A stretch of DNA of 64,000 nt, from NCBI GenBank assembly GCA_013398015.1, contig VZRR01012727.1, forward strand, positions 1,913,231-1,977,230, given 5' to 3'. The notes below the pieces were generated by a model. That model saw only the letters and a list, made by a program, of their open reading frames with translations. It made no database searches and was not told the origin of the DNA. The position numbers and the translations under genes are program-made. Source of the stretch: Oreocharis arfaki (lineage: Eukaryota > Chordata > Aves > Passeriformes > Paramythiidae). Positions 13,230-25,400 of the stretch are shown in pieces. Each line of letters opens with the position of its first letter. Positions within the stretch are counted from its first letter, which is position 1.

Positions 13230-16200
13230 ACAGGTTATTTGCTTTTCTTTGGCAAACTTATTTGTCAGTCTGTATTTTTCCATGGTGGTTGGTCTCCTCC
13301 ACCTAAAATAACCATGTGCTAATGGAGGGGGTAAAGCCTCTCAGAAAATTCACCCCTCCAGAATGTGTCTCCATTGATCAGTGGTGAACAACTTTCTGAA
13401 CCTCAGTAAACTGAAAATTAAGCTGGGATAGCAAACTAAAATGAGGTTCAGATTGCTCAGTATAGCTTTGTGTGGAAGAAAGCCTTAATTTTTGTTTACC
13501 AGGTTACTGGCTTGACAGACTGACTTTGCTCTAGGAACCAGCAATCTATTTTTGGTTTGCATCAAAATCAGTTTTAAATAATGCCTCTGTATTTTAACAT
13601 AGAATTTCATATAGTCTAAAGAGGATCTTCTTATGAGAAGAAGACAAGAACAGACAGAGCCTCTTGCTAAATAATTGTTGCATGAGGTTTCATCTTCAGT
13701 GATATTTCCTAACTTACTAAGTGTAGGAAGTAACACTTGCTGTAAGGCAGAAAGAGGATGTGCAAACATTTTATGCTGATCTGGGGAGTGAGAGCATATT
13801 ACCAAATTAGTATATCAGCCTGAGCTTGGTATGGGAAAAATGAGCTATTCTTGCTAAGAATTTATATTACCAACATTTTATCACCTTTTAGAATAAAACT
13901 AAAGAAGCAACAGTGATACTAAGTTTTTTCTTTTTTTTTCTTTTTCCTTTTTTTTTTGACAGACTAGATTTGTGGCAGTGTGCACATGAGCACATTATAA
14001 AATAGTTGTTGTGAAATTGTGGTATTTCTTAGGGTCCTGTTTTACGAGACACGTGAAAGGGGTTTTTCTCTCGAAATAAATGAATCTGGTGCTGTTTTGC
14101 TCCTGTTGTGATTCAATTGTTTACACATGCAGAATTCCAGGTGTTTGGGGAATACCACAGCATGGACTGTTTCAGCATGATGGATTACCAGCTTTCTCTC
14201 CTCCCCTTCCACCATCCCTTTTTGGCTATTTTTGGCTCTTCCGTTGCATGGTATGCACAGATTGTATGTGTTTATAAGGCCCCAGCAATATGTTCCTTGA
14301 GCTTTCTGACCCAGTTAAAATAGCCAATTTGTGCTAAATGTCATTGAGTGTTTATTACAAAATATCCTATCGTGAAATAGAAATTTGCTATAAAACCCAA
14401 ATAACGAGAAAAATCTACTTATTTCAGTGTTTGACTTCCCAATGCTGTCTTTTCTCTCACCTGTCATAAATCACTAAAGTATTTGCTTGACTCTGCCAAA
14501 ATTTGTCTTGAACAAATCTACTGTTTACATGACTGTTACTTTAAAAGTATATTTCCAGTATTTTTGCACCTTTGTTAGCTGACTCTAATTATGCTTGCTA
14601 ACAAGAAGTGACAGAGAAATATTTGAAATTGCATGAATGACTTTTGCATAACTCTTTCTCTTTAAAGAAGTTCAGAATTTGCTGCCTTTGCTAAATATTT
14701 TATTGGTTTTGTAGTGTGAGAATAAACCAAGACATCCAGTGCATCTTTAGACAGATCCTCTATTTTCAGAGTATCAGCATTATGAACTTGTCATATTTTA
14801 AGATGGCTTATAGTGTGTGTGAAACAAATAAACTGAGTGGCTTAGAGGCATTGGAAACTGAGGGAGATGTAGACCCTGATGTACAAGGTAAACAGATCAG
14901 TGGGATCAGTTTGGTTTCCTCACTGTTTCAAATTCAAAGATGACTATTGCAAGTTTGGATTATAGAAACCTTCTAGACTCTTTAAGCTTTAGAGCAGTAG
15001 TTTGTTGACAAGCCACTGAGGAAGAAGTAATGCCTGCCACATGCTTATCTTCGGAGACAGCTCTCTAACCCTTTTGGACAGCCCCAGAGAGAAAAATCAT
15101 GTCACAATGTGAAGAAGGGCAGGAGATGGGCTATCAGAAGATGACCGACAGCATCACTGTAAGCAGACCAGCCTTCTAGGTAAAGATCTGTGCTTTATGC
15201 TTATAAACACTTTGCTCAAAGGCATTTTTGTGCTTCTATACCATAATGGCTACAATCAGCTGTGGGACTACATTTCCATCCAAAACATAATCCAGGTTAG
15301 GATGTTAGAAAAACATTTGCTATAGAGTAATCCTGTGTTTTACTGGAAAAATGTACACAAATACTCTTGGATATAAGCAGTCATCTGACAGACAGTAAAA
15401 CACCAGCATAACTTGTAGAGCACAGCTAATAGGGAATGACAATAAATCCGGTATCCTAGGTGGGAAGCAGGCTGGGTGGAAGCAGGATACAGTGCTAGAA
15501 GCAAAGAATACAGAAGTTAATATCACAGAAGATACCTGCTCGGGAAAAAGAGAAAAGGGGGCAGAGGACTCTCAGAAGGCAAGCTGCTCTGCTCATTTAC
15601 AACAGAGACCAGCGAGCAGCTAGCTCAGAGGTAGCATATGGTAGGAAGCCAGCCTGAAACATGGGTTCAGTAGTCCTGGCCATGCTTCAGCTAAAGTCAG
15701 GCATTAAAAAAAGATTAAAAAAAAAAAAAAGAAAAGCCTATCCTGTGTGTTAGCTTCAGAATAAACAGACAGGTCTTTAAATTGGCTACAGAGCACACAG
15801 GAAGCAATGTTCAAAAGATAAGGGAATGTCCAGTGATCTGCAATGAAACCAGAATGGAAATACTTTGGAAAAGACTGTAAGATTTTTCTTCTTTTTCTGT
15901 GTGGGCTCTTTTGTGTTGGCAGGTGCCACTATTGCTTTGACTCATGTTCTGTCAGGCCTTCTGCAAACATGGCACAACTGTGACTTCATGGTGCAGGTAA
16001 GACAGCATTTACTGCAGAGTGTTATGTAGTAGAGTATAATTCTGCATATAATTTGGGAAAATTAACCAGCAGACACAGATTAGCTAATGCCAAGCCATCA
16101 GCAAGCAAGTAACCAGTTTTGCTGAAGGCAGGGTGGATTTGGTGAAGGTGACAGGGGAGACCCTGCACAGAGGGAGCTGTTTAGTACCTCCAGCTGGGGG

Positions 16201-19200
16201 GGTATTCCTGAGTTTCAGCCTAATTACTCAGAGAACAGTGCCCTGCCTGGCACTCTGCTCACTGCTCTTTAAAATGGTGGTTCTTCATTTACTGAGACAG
16301 TCATATGAGTGCCTATAGAACCTAAGAAGTTAGTACTAGGAAATGAAACTGGGGGGAAAAAAGCAGAATCAGACTAAGAGAAGGAAAAATCTGCCACTGT
16401 TGAAGAGCTCTTCTGAATGAGAGTTCCACAAGGAGCGGTCCAGGGGTAGCAAATATTCAATTAATTGTCATCCCTCCTTTTCATTTTCCCTTTCAAAGTG
16501 AATGATGGAAGGATACAAAGAAAAGACACTATGGGTAAAAATGTTTATTTGATGTTTTATAATGTAAAATGATCTCATTCATTGTGCAATATTTGAACAC
16601 AATAATTGAATATTTTTTAAACAAAGCTAAATCCTGAGCCATTCTCAGCATCCAGCACTCATTCAAGTTCAGGAGGAGGAGCAGATGTTCAGCACAAATC
16701 TAAAAAATCTCAGGGCTTATGGGTATGCTGACACTGTTTAAGGGTAGCAAATTCTAAGTGGGCTAAGTTAAAAGGAGCTATTCAATAACACTCATTTCAC
16801 AGTAACTGAGCCCAGTGTTATCCTGGATTGATTTCACGTGTAAGCAAGAAGTAGGTGCCTGGCACTTCCAAGATCTTCTTGTAGACTTATTGCTCATTTT
16901 GGGCCAGATTGTGAACAGTGCCTCAGGGATACCAGAATACGTTCTCTGTCCTGAGCAGGTACAGCACAGATCATGCAGGCAACATATGAAGTGAGATGTC
17001 AAATCGTCATTGCCTGAGGGCTGATAGCAGCAGAGCAGTATGCTTGCACAAAGAGCTCTATTGTTTACTCTTGACCTTAAAATAATTTGATCCAATGTGA
17101 CACATTAAGTAGAAATGTTTTCTTTCTTCAGGAAATCGTTCTTGGCAATTGAAAACAAGCCTGAAAAAGTATGTACAAAATAGAATCCTTAGCAAATGTT
17201 CAGTGAAATATTAAGACTGTTATAAGATATATTCTCTAGCATGAACAATGTTTTCACAGTAAGACTGTCAAATTAATTTTGCTGGATAAAATACATAATG
17301 CAGGTTTAAACAGAGTTAAACAGAGTTGCCCTTGGGATGAATTCATCCCGTGTCCCTTAGTGTTTGCAAAAGCATGCATCTTCAGTTTCTGTGAGCTGCT
17401 TAATTCTGTTATGCAGTGTGCTCAGTATCAGTGTAACTGAGCTGAGACATATGAGGTGATTTCAATGCAAGAGAGATTATGCAAAACAAAGTCTGCATTA
17501 GTTTAAATCCAAACAATGTATAGAGTATGTAGAGAATTGAATTTTTATTTAGTTGCATGGTTTGTATTTTATTCTTTCAAGGCCTCTGAACAAAAAAAAA
17601 TGCAGGTGAGTTCTTGAGAATACATTTCTTGAGAGAACTAATTCATTCTACATTTTGTAAACACATTGACACAAAACAGCACTAGGTTTAGGTACCAGTG
17701 GAGAACACCATTACCTGAATTAACCCTCACCCTCCGTGCTATTAAACCCTCAAAAAACCAAATACATCCCAGTTAAAATTCTTTGTGATTATGCCAAAGT
17801 GAAATCATCTTGACTTTGATAACCTGGACTTGGAAGTTGTGTTCTCTGAGGAAGATGAATGATGCAGTGTTATCTGGCTAAACTCTCTGGAAATTAAGCA
17901 CAGGGTGAAACTGAGCAGCATGAAATCATATGAAGAGAGAACAGAGTGTGGTTTCACTGGCATCTTTCTGTCATGGTTCCTATGGCATTAAACACAATGA
18001 GCACCAGGAATGATTATTTTTGGTGGCACAGGCCTTGTAGGTGTCAGTGTGCAGGGGAAATGTGGCTGTTGATATCTGATGGCAGATACAGGGTGGGCCA
18101 GTCTTGCGGGCAACCTGTGACAACCCAACCTGAGACACAAATTTATTTGGCCGGTGGCTAGATGAAGTTGCTGTTCATACCCTGATTACTTCTACTATTG
18201 CCTTCCTTTAATCTTTCCAGTCTGTTTCCTCCTAGCTCAGTAGCACCAGGCACAGATAGGGAATGGTTTGGGGAACATTCTTAGGAGTAGGAAAGGGGAA
18301 TCTCAAAACAATTTTACATGGTTGAAGAGTTCATGCTCTCCCTGCCTTTAAGGTAAATAGTGGTGAGTTTTATGGATGTTCTCTACTTTCCTCTGCCTTT
18401 TGCTGGAATAGGAAGCAGCTCCTTGGCTTCTCCCCAAAGAGTAGTAAGGTATTTTTTAGCTGCATTAGCATATGGTGGAACTGTTCTGGGGCAGAAGTGT
18501 CACGCATGCGTGCCTGCTCCCTCCCTCTCTCTGTCACACGCTGTAATCTGATGCCTTTGAGCAGCACAGTTTACGAAACTGTTACAGAAGCACCTCCCTG
18601 TAGAAAGCAAGTTAGCAGTAACTGTGGAGGCTATTAGAGATCTTGGTGTCTCTCAGCAAGCTCTAAGACTGTTTGGGATCTGAACAGAGCTTTTGCACTG
18701 TCTAACATCAGTCACTGAGCTCCTACAGCCATTTTGTCTGATGTCTTCTGAGAGGCTGTGCACGGAGATGGGCATGTGGTGTGTAGTGTTTCGTGGATCA
18801 CAACTCCTGGCTCCAGTGCTGGGATCTCATCAGCAGTGAGAGAACCAGACTCCTCCTCCCAAGTTACCCAGAGGGATGAGTGAACAGTCCTAGGAGTGAC
18901 TCTGAAGTGGAAGAGAAAGAGAATTTGGAATGAGCATTGATGATACCTTTATCATCATCTCCTTCGTCATCAATTATTACTCCCATGTGGGACATCTGAA
19001 TCGGGTGTAAATCAATGCAAATCAAGAACAGTGGGAACTTTCATTGCATCTTTCTGTAGAATAATTTGATTTGTGTCTCTCCTTAGATGATCTGTTTCAG
19101 AAATCTATTCCAAGAAAAAAGTATCTGAATATATAGATTCCAATAGTGTGATTTCATTTCAGTCTCTCAGTGAGAGCTAAATTATTTTTTTGGTGACTGT

Positions 19201-19320
19201 CCATCAAAGCCAGTTATGGTGTATTTTAGGTGTTGAAGCTGAATACAGACTTCATGTACGCCTGTGAAATATTAGCTAGTTCTGAAATGCAACTCATTTT
19301 ATTCTTCATTTGTTGTTTGC

Positions 19321-19365
19321 TTTTCTTTTTTTTTTCCTTTTTTTCTTTCTTTTTTTTTTTTTTTT
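19321..19365. repeat. T-rich homopolymer tract
   Basis: About 45 bases of nearly pure T broken by single or double C. No flanking retroposon body or target-site duplication was recognised, so I call it low-complexity DNA rather than a retroposon tail. Confidence 0.75.
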
Positions 19366-20274
19366 GAGATTTAGACTGCAGTGGTTGATTTATTTGCAAG
19401 TATATGGTAGGTTCAGAATAGAAATTTCTGCCATTTTCAAACGGCAGAACTAGTGCCGTATTACAAATGTTTGTCAAAAACCACTTTAGTACAGAATGAA
19501 CCTGATGATTTCAAAGTATTTTTAATTTAAAATTATGTAAATTGCTTCATAACAATATTTGCAACTCATCCGGAGCAAGGGCATACTGCTTCAATTCTTT
19601 CTCCTTTGAATTCCATTATGTTCTCTATATTCCAAGGGCTCTTTCCTTTAAATTTTTTGTATGAGGAAGGAGGCATGGATGTGTGATCTTTTCCAAAGCC
19701 TTCAGATGCAAATTGAAAGGAAAATTGATTATTATTTGGCAGTTATATTTTAAAAATTTTATTGCAGTTGTGATAAAATTGCCCTTTCAGCTGGTTTTTA
19801 ATAGCACAGAATAGGAGATATTAATGATAATTTAACAAATCTGTATTTCAAGATAGGTGAATCTGACAAGGAAAACTTTGCATCTTATACTGTTTGGTTG
19901 GTTTTTTGGAGGTATTGTGGCTCTTTTTATAGCTTACGAAAGAGGGAGACTTCCAAAGAGATGGGTAACAAGCAGCTGCACATTTTTAAATGTCATTTAA
20001 AAAATCCTTATTAATACAAATGGATGGTTCTGGCTTTGATTCTTTCCAGCCCAGGGGAAGTATACTGCTATAGTTACATACTGACGTAATCATTTTGGCC
20101 AATTAAAAATTCAGGCTCTCTCCTGAGAAAGGATTTATTTTAACAGTCCATTGTTTAATGTGCAAGTAGAATAAATTAATCCTCTCCCATTCCCTCAAAA
20201 GGAGAGGTTTGGGTTTAACCTTGGGGAAGGAGACTGCAGTGTATGCTTGGAAAAAGACTTCATGTGTTCCAATA

Positions 20275-20750
20275 GACTCATAGGATGTTAAGAGTTGGAA
20301 GGGGCCTTAAAGATCATCCAGGCCCAACCCCCCTTTAGTGGGCAGAGACACCTCCCACTAGACCAGGATGCCCAAGGCCTTATCCAGCCTGGCCTTGGAT
20401 ACTGCCAGTGTTTGAACATCCACAACCTCCCTGGACAACCTGTTCCAGTGTTTCACCACTCTTACTGTAAAGAATTTCTTCCTAATGTCTACCCTAAATT
20501 TCCCTTCTTTCAGCTTGTACCTATTGCTCCTTGACCCGTCACTAGAGTTCCTGTTGAAAAGTCCCTCTCCAGCTTATCTCTAGGCCCCTTCAGATACTGG
20601 AAGGTTGCTATGAGGTCTCCACACAATCTTCTCCAGGCTGAACAGCCCTTCCTTTCCCAGCCTGTTTTCGTAGAGAAGGTGCTCCAATCCTCTTATCAAC
20701 TTTGTGGCCCTCCTCTGGACTTGCTCCAACAGTTCTGTGTCTTTCTTATG
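20275..20750 (-). mobile_element. CR1 LINE, truncated 3' end
   Basis: On the + strand the block opens with a 'catagg..ttggaaggggcc' type segment, passes through 'agatcatccaggcccaac' and a 'ctggacaacctgttccagtg' segment, and ends near 'ttgctccaac' plus 'gtgtctttctta'. These are hallmark blocks of the avian CR1 3' region read in reverse complement. Only the last part of ORF2 and the 3' end remain, as is usual for 5'-truncated CR1 copies. It is diverged and broken, so not active. The 3' end of the element lies at the left. Confidence 0.9.
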
Positions 20751-20890
20751 TAAATTTCTAACTTTGGTCATTAATTTTAATAGTGGATGGTTTATGGTTA
20801 GCAGTATACCTAGAATGGTGTGATCACTCGAGTGTGTGATGTTCTCACTGAAAAATAGATAGGGTATGTTGCAATATTTCAGTGCTGTGG

Positions 20891-20954
20891 AATATCACAG
20901 CCAGCAAAGATCCACTCTGTAAATATCACACAGCCAGCAAAGATCCACTCTGCA
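20891..20954. repeat. 31-33 bp tandem duplication
   Basis: Two adjacent near-identical copies, 20891-20921 and 20922-20954, share 'gccagcaaagatccactct'. The second copy has an extra CA dinucleotide and one base change near its end. The near identity points to a relatively recent local duplication about 1.4 kb upstream of PTPRC exon 1. Confidence 0.85.
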
Positions 20955-21890
20955 GGAATTTGTCTTGGGGTCACAGCTTGAGGAGTTGATGGAGATTGTA
21001 TAAAACTGCTGGGGATGGTCAGGTGGGAATTGAGCCTCGTTCTTTTGAGAACCTTTATGAGAGATTCTCCACAGGATGTCGTGCACTCCATTCATCAGAT
21101 GGCACACTTCAGCCATGCTGTTGTCCTGGTTTTGTCTAGGATAAAAGGGACTAAGGTGTCTGTGCTCTAGGCAATGCATGACTATAGTCCAAATTTAATT
21201 TGTGACAACTCCAGGATGATGAAGTTATTGTATAGCAAAACTGGACTCTCTAGAGTGTCAGAGCGATATCATTGTATCAGTTTCGTTCTGAACACGTTTA
21301 CAATATAATTATTACAGCCACTTTGTGTAGGGACATACTGCCTAACGGAAGCTAAGATTTTGGCCTGTGTTGTAAGACTTGACTCAAAATTGTAGAAGAT
21401 GTGTTTTATCTTATGAGAAGTTTGATTCACTCACGTCATTTGTGAATTGTTATGTGAATTTGTGCAGCTTTTTCCTGTGTGATACTTAGAAAGTCTCTGA
21501 AGGACTTATGAATAGGCAGCACAAAAGTATTCCCTTCTTTATCTGTCATATGACAGGGTTCTGCTAGTTATTTTAGAACCTTGGGAATCTTCAATAAGAG
21601 AAGAAATCCCAACATTTCTTCCCCTTGTAGTCTACTATATGAGGGGCATTTGTTACCAAGTTGTTGAGAGCTGCCTCAGTGCATGCAGTGAGGGAAAATG
21701 TCCTAGGTGTACCTTGCATCAAGTCCGTGAAAGGGACAACAATCCTCTGGGACTATCATGATAAAGAATTTTATTGGGTTGTCTAATCCTAGTTCTAAGA
21801 AAACAGAATTAGACTGCCTCTATCCATTTGTTGAGTATTACTGTCATACCCAGAAAAACATCCCTGTAAAAAGATTCAGAAATACATCTC
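20955..21890. other. Non-coding sequence, nothing recognised
   Basis: Roughly 0.9 kb between the tandem duplication and a CR1 fragment. I see no convincing exon, RNA gene or repeat family in it. Confidence 0.5.
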
Positions 21891-21952
21891 ACAGAATCAC
21901 AAAATAGTTGGGGTTAGAAGGGACCTCTAGAGGTCATCTAGTCCAACCCCGT
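21891..21952 (-). mobile_element. CR1 LINE 3'-terminal fragment
   Basis: The + strand shows 'agaatcac', 'ttagaagggacctctagag' and 'gtcatctagtccaacccc', the reverse complement of the CR1 3' untranslated end. Only about 60 bp survive. It lies about 375 bp upstream of PTPRC exon 1, so it is part of the promoter-proximal DNA. Confidence 0.85.
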
Positions 21953-22285
21953 GTTTAAAGGATTTTCATTTAATCATCAGTTATTTCACCTGAGGATGCA
22001 TCTTTTTGTGAAGGCCTTGTTGTCAGAACAAGTATTTTGGTGACTCGTGGTTAGGGTTTCTCAACAGAAATCTCAAGAAACATGCATAACATAGAAGGGA
22101 ATCAGTGAATGTGTGGAGTGGAAAAGTGCATATGAAGAGAAAAAATTACTTTGCTAAATCCAGTCCTATGCAAAGTGAAGTCTTCTGTAGCTCCAAAGTA
22201 CAAAGGAAGAAATAGCTGAAAATAATCTATTTTAGTTGAATTAAGGAAGCTAAGTATTACTACAGGAACTTAAGAAAAACCCATT

Positions 22286-22307
22286 TGACTTCCTGGAAAC
22301 TGAAAGA
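22286..22307 (+). promoter_or_regulatory. Putative PTPRC promoter motifs: ETS/PU.1-type and ISRE-type sites
   Basis: At 22288-22295 'acttcctg' is an ETS/PU.1-type core (AGGAAGT on the minus strand). Overlapping it, 22297-22306 'gaaactgaaa' is a perfect GAAANNGAAA ISRE/IRF half-site pair. They lie about 25-40 bp upstream of the stretch that aligns with the start of the human CD45 mRNA as I remember it. No TATA box is obvious. ETS and IRF family factors are typical of leukocyte promoters, so the placement fits, but use in vivo is inferred. Confidence 0.45.
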
Positions 22308-22328
22308 AGTTTTTTTGAAGAAGTAAAT

Positions 22329-22423
22329 GTCTCTGACATCACTGAAGTGCATTGCGACTTTGCGAGTGGTTAGTTAGGGTAACAGAGGAAGCAACTCCTT
22401 CACAGATAAGCAGGCAGTGCAAT
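22329..22423 (+). other. PTPRC: PTPRC non-coding exon 1 (5' UTR), approximate ends
   Basis: The block containing 'ctctgacatcac', 'gagtggttagtt', 'agggtaacagagga' and 'gataagcag' closely follows the human CD45 5' leader as I remember it, so I call it exon 1. It carries no main ORF. The 5' end is set only by that resemblance. The 3' end is uncertain: a GT donor at 22424 (gtatgc) is possible, or a GC donor directly after the remembered match (exon end 22413, then gcagtg). Either leaves an intron of under 100 bp before exon 2, which has a good pyrimidine tract and AG at 22507-22508. An mRNA read would settle it. Confidence 0.5.
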
Positions 22424-25400
22424 GTATGCGCCTAGTTAGTCTCCTTTTGGGTTCAAGTTTTGTGAAGAAATTCCTTTGCAGACAGATAACATTTATTTTG
22501 CTTTCCAGAGAGAGACACATGCTGTTTCATAAGGATACGCCTGATTTCCAGAAATAACCATGTTTTTGTGGCTTAAACTCTTAGCATTTGGTGTTGCATT
22601 TCTGGGACAGGATGCTTTTCTCAAAGGTAGGTCGCAACTGATATTTCTTTCTCTCATGTTGATACCTCAGTATCCTCTGTAGATGTAAAACCAATGAAAA
22701 GCTTTGCGAAGTGGAGAAATATCTTGGTTCAGAAATTAGAATACAATTGTATGCAATGGTGTAAGAACCTAGGTCGGGAAGACTGGTGCATCATGTACTA
22801 GGCTAAAATGTCTTCCGCGTGGTCCCATGAGAGAGTTATACAAACCATTTTAAAAAGACCCCACACACTTGTAGTTGTATTTGAAAAAGAATACATTTAG
22901 GTCTCTTATGTGAACCTGTTCAATGTGGGTTTTATGTTCGGCTTCATCTCATGATGCAATACTTTGTTTTCTGTGTTTAAATCCTTCAAAAAAAAAAATC
23001 TTCCCATCAATGTTAGCCACTCCCTGATCATAGAATCTCCTTACAGTTCCTCAAGTTTTGATTTTTTTACTGCAGGGGGGTTAGTAAAAAATTCTAAAAG
23101 TTGTAAATTAATCTCTACAATTGGTAAATTACTTATTTTGTAAAATAGACGTTATTTATTTATTTTGTAAAAACTGGTCCTTAAATAGTCTTTGGAATAT
23201 TTAATTACCCCACTGCAGGTGAGTTTGTTGCGCGACTCTTTTTACTTCTATGAGAGAAAGATAAAGCCCAAGAGGATGATCTTGCAAAACATGTTAGATG
23301 TGACAGATAAAGAGAGTAGCAAGAAAAGCAATGAATCTTGAGGTGATACTTAATATAAAGACAAAAATATATCCATGTGCAAGAAAATATTTTCATCAGA
23401 AGAAAATGCAACATTTTATGTATATGTATCTTCCATCAGTTTAGCTAGTAATGTAATTTGGGTTGGTTGATGGCAGACACAAAAGCTTTTCTCTAGAGTA
23501 ATGTTGACCCTAAAAAGTGGCTTGAAATACTTTTTCTGAAATGGCAGCGAGTTATATTCAGGGCTGAAATCTCTTTTCATTTATATTGAATTTATTCATG
23601 CTTCTACCGTCATGTCACTATAGTAACTCCAGGTTTATACTGATGTAAGCAACAAAATGATCTGCCCTTAGTTGACAACCAGCTAAGAAGAGCATTTGAA
23701 GCCTGAGCATTAGCTATCTTGTCCCTCAAAGTCTCTGAACAGAGACAGCACTGCATAAACCTGGTTGATAGCTGCTGGATATTATAAGAAAACAAGTGAA
23801 CGCTGCACTGTGGAGGAAAAGAACAAAATCTCTTGCTTTTCCTGTCTTTTTTTTTTTTTTTATCTGCTGTCCTACTTTCCATTTTATAAGTCCTTCTGAG
23901 GCTTCCCACTGCTACCTTTTCTCCAGAAAAGTCAGGTTACTTTCTGCTCTCTCAGCCACCTCCACAGTCAGTCAACATGTTAGCTGACAGAGAGGGCTGG
24001 AAGGCAGATAAATGGGTAGTAGCATTTTATTTCAAGTAATAGTTATTTTTCTCAGTTCACACACAGTAGTCTGACTTGAGCCAGTTCCTCTCTACATCGA
24101 CTAAACTGAAGAGCCTCAAGGAAATGATATTTTTACTCCTCTCTGCTACACTTTAAGCAATTAAATCTCATGCTGTACTGTCGAGTACACAACATCATAG
24201 ACCTTGTTTTTGTGATGTAGTTTAGCACAGAGATTGCTTCTCCTCTCAGGGTGACAGAACCATTATACTTCATATTTGCTGTACAGATTGCTCTGCTTTG
24301 TGGCTATGGGAGGCCGGGCAGTCTCCTAGGGAGGGGTTTGTTCATGGAGGAGCAGCATTTCCAAAGGGCGGCGCAGGCTTTGGTTCTGTGGCCATCAGTT
24401 TTCAGGCACTTGATTGTTGTAAGTGTTGGGTGGGCATTGGGACTTCTCTTGTTATTACTAAAATTATTTTCCAACATCCTATTGTACCTAGTAAGTTTTG
24501 AAAACTCAGCAGGAGAAATTTTAAGGTTGTCTGACTTCCTCCACAAGCTCAGACATCCTGTAGAACATCTCTTGTTTTCTGTAATCACCATGCTACTTTT
24601 AGAAGCATCAAACTACATCAAACCAAACAAAACAGAAGTTAGAGCCTGCACAAAGGCCTTTTCACTCTGTAAATCCTTCAAATAAAAAAGTATGTGTCCA
24701 ACTAACTTTTTTAATAAGAAAGATACGTGGAGTGGTAAACAAACACCCCCAAAAACTGACCAATTCCCCAAAGCCCTCCCCCAAAAACCCCTAACCCAAG
24801 CCAAAAAAGTCAGAGAAAAACACCTTTGCTTCACTTTAGGAAGAAGAAATGCTTGCAGAACAAGCGCTGTTTCCATTAGATCATTATTCCAGGTTCCCCC
24901 CTCCTCCACAAAAGTATTAGCAATTTGACAGCTTTCAAAAGCTTTCACCCACTTCTGAGCCACTTCCTTTATTTCAGGAAACTAAATAATTGCTTGCTAG
25001 TTTTGGGTGTGACTGGTTTTTTTCCAAGTTAAAAGTATCAAGCTTCAGCAGGCACACTGTGCTGGGATAGTGTTAATTTTGGACATAGCTAGTATGGAAC
25101 TGTGTTTTGGGTTTGTGCTGAAAACTGTGTTGATAATCCAGGGATTTCTTCTTTATCCCATACCATTTATGTCCCACGCTGTCCAATACTACGTTAACCA
25201 CCGCCTGGCTTCCCATCCTTTGGTATAATCCACGCATATTATTCCCTTAGTCTATCAACCACTGCAAAGTGTTCATAAAATGTCCACCACATGTGCATTG
25301 AGTCAATTTAGTTCATGACCTTGGGCTCCATGTTGTGGTGATACTTAGAACAGGAGAGGTGGTTTGTTTCATGGTTATTGTGCACCAAAGCCAGCTCGGT

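Larger units (their letters stand above)
1..20274. other. Upstream intergenic sequence with no recognised gene
   Basis: About 20 kb of mostly AT-rich sequence. No coding exon, tRNA or rRNA was recognised on either strand. Open frames reach about 140 codons (for example 9891-10310 +) but show no domain, signal peptide or splice context I recognise, and that length is expected by chance here. Simple tracts occur at 8369-8383 (A), 13190-13229 (GA-rich), 13924-13957 (T), 15704-15734 (A-rich) and 19321-19365 (T-rich). A CpG-dense patch near 4040-4345 is listed separately. In human the gene upstream of PTPRC is ATP6V1G3, in the opposite orientation. I looked for its short exons by eye and did not find them, but short exons can be missed this way. 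Confidence 0.6.

Noticed and set aside
1..22328. Exons of the upstream neighbour expected from human synteny (ATP6V1G3)
   Set aside because: No segment resembling its short exons was found by eye on the minus strand. A translated search would be needed to exclude it.
24251..24685. 144-codon + strand frame with a Leu-rich hydrophobic segment in intron 2
   Set aside because: No recognised family, no supporting splice sites. With AT-rich DNA, six frames and 64 kb, one or a few frames this long are expected by chance.
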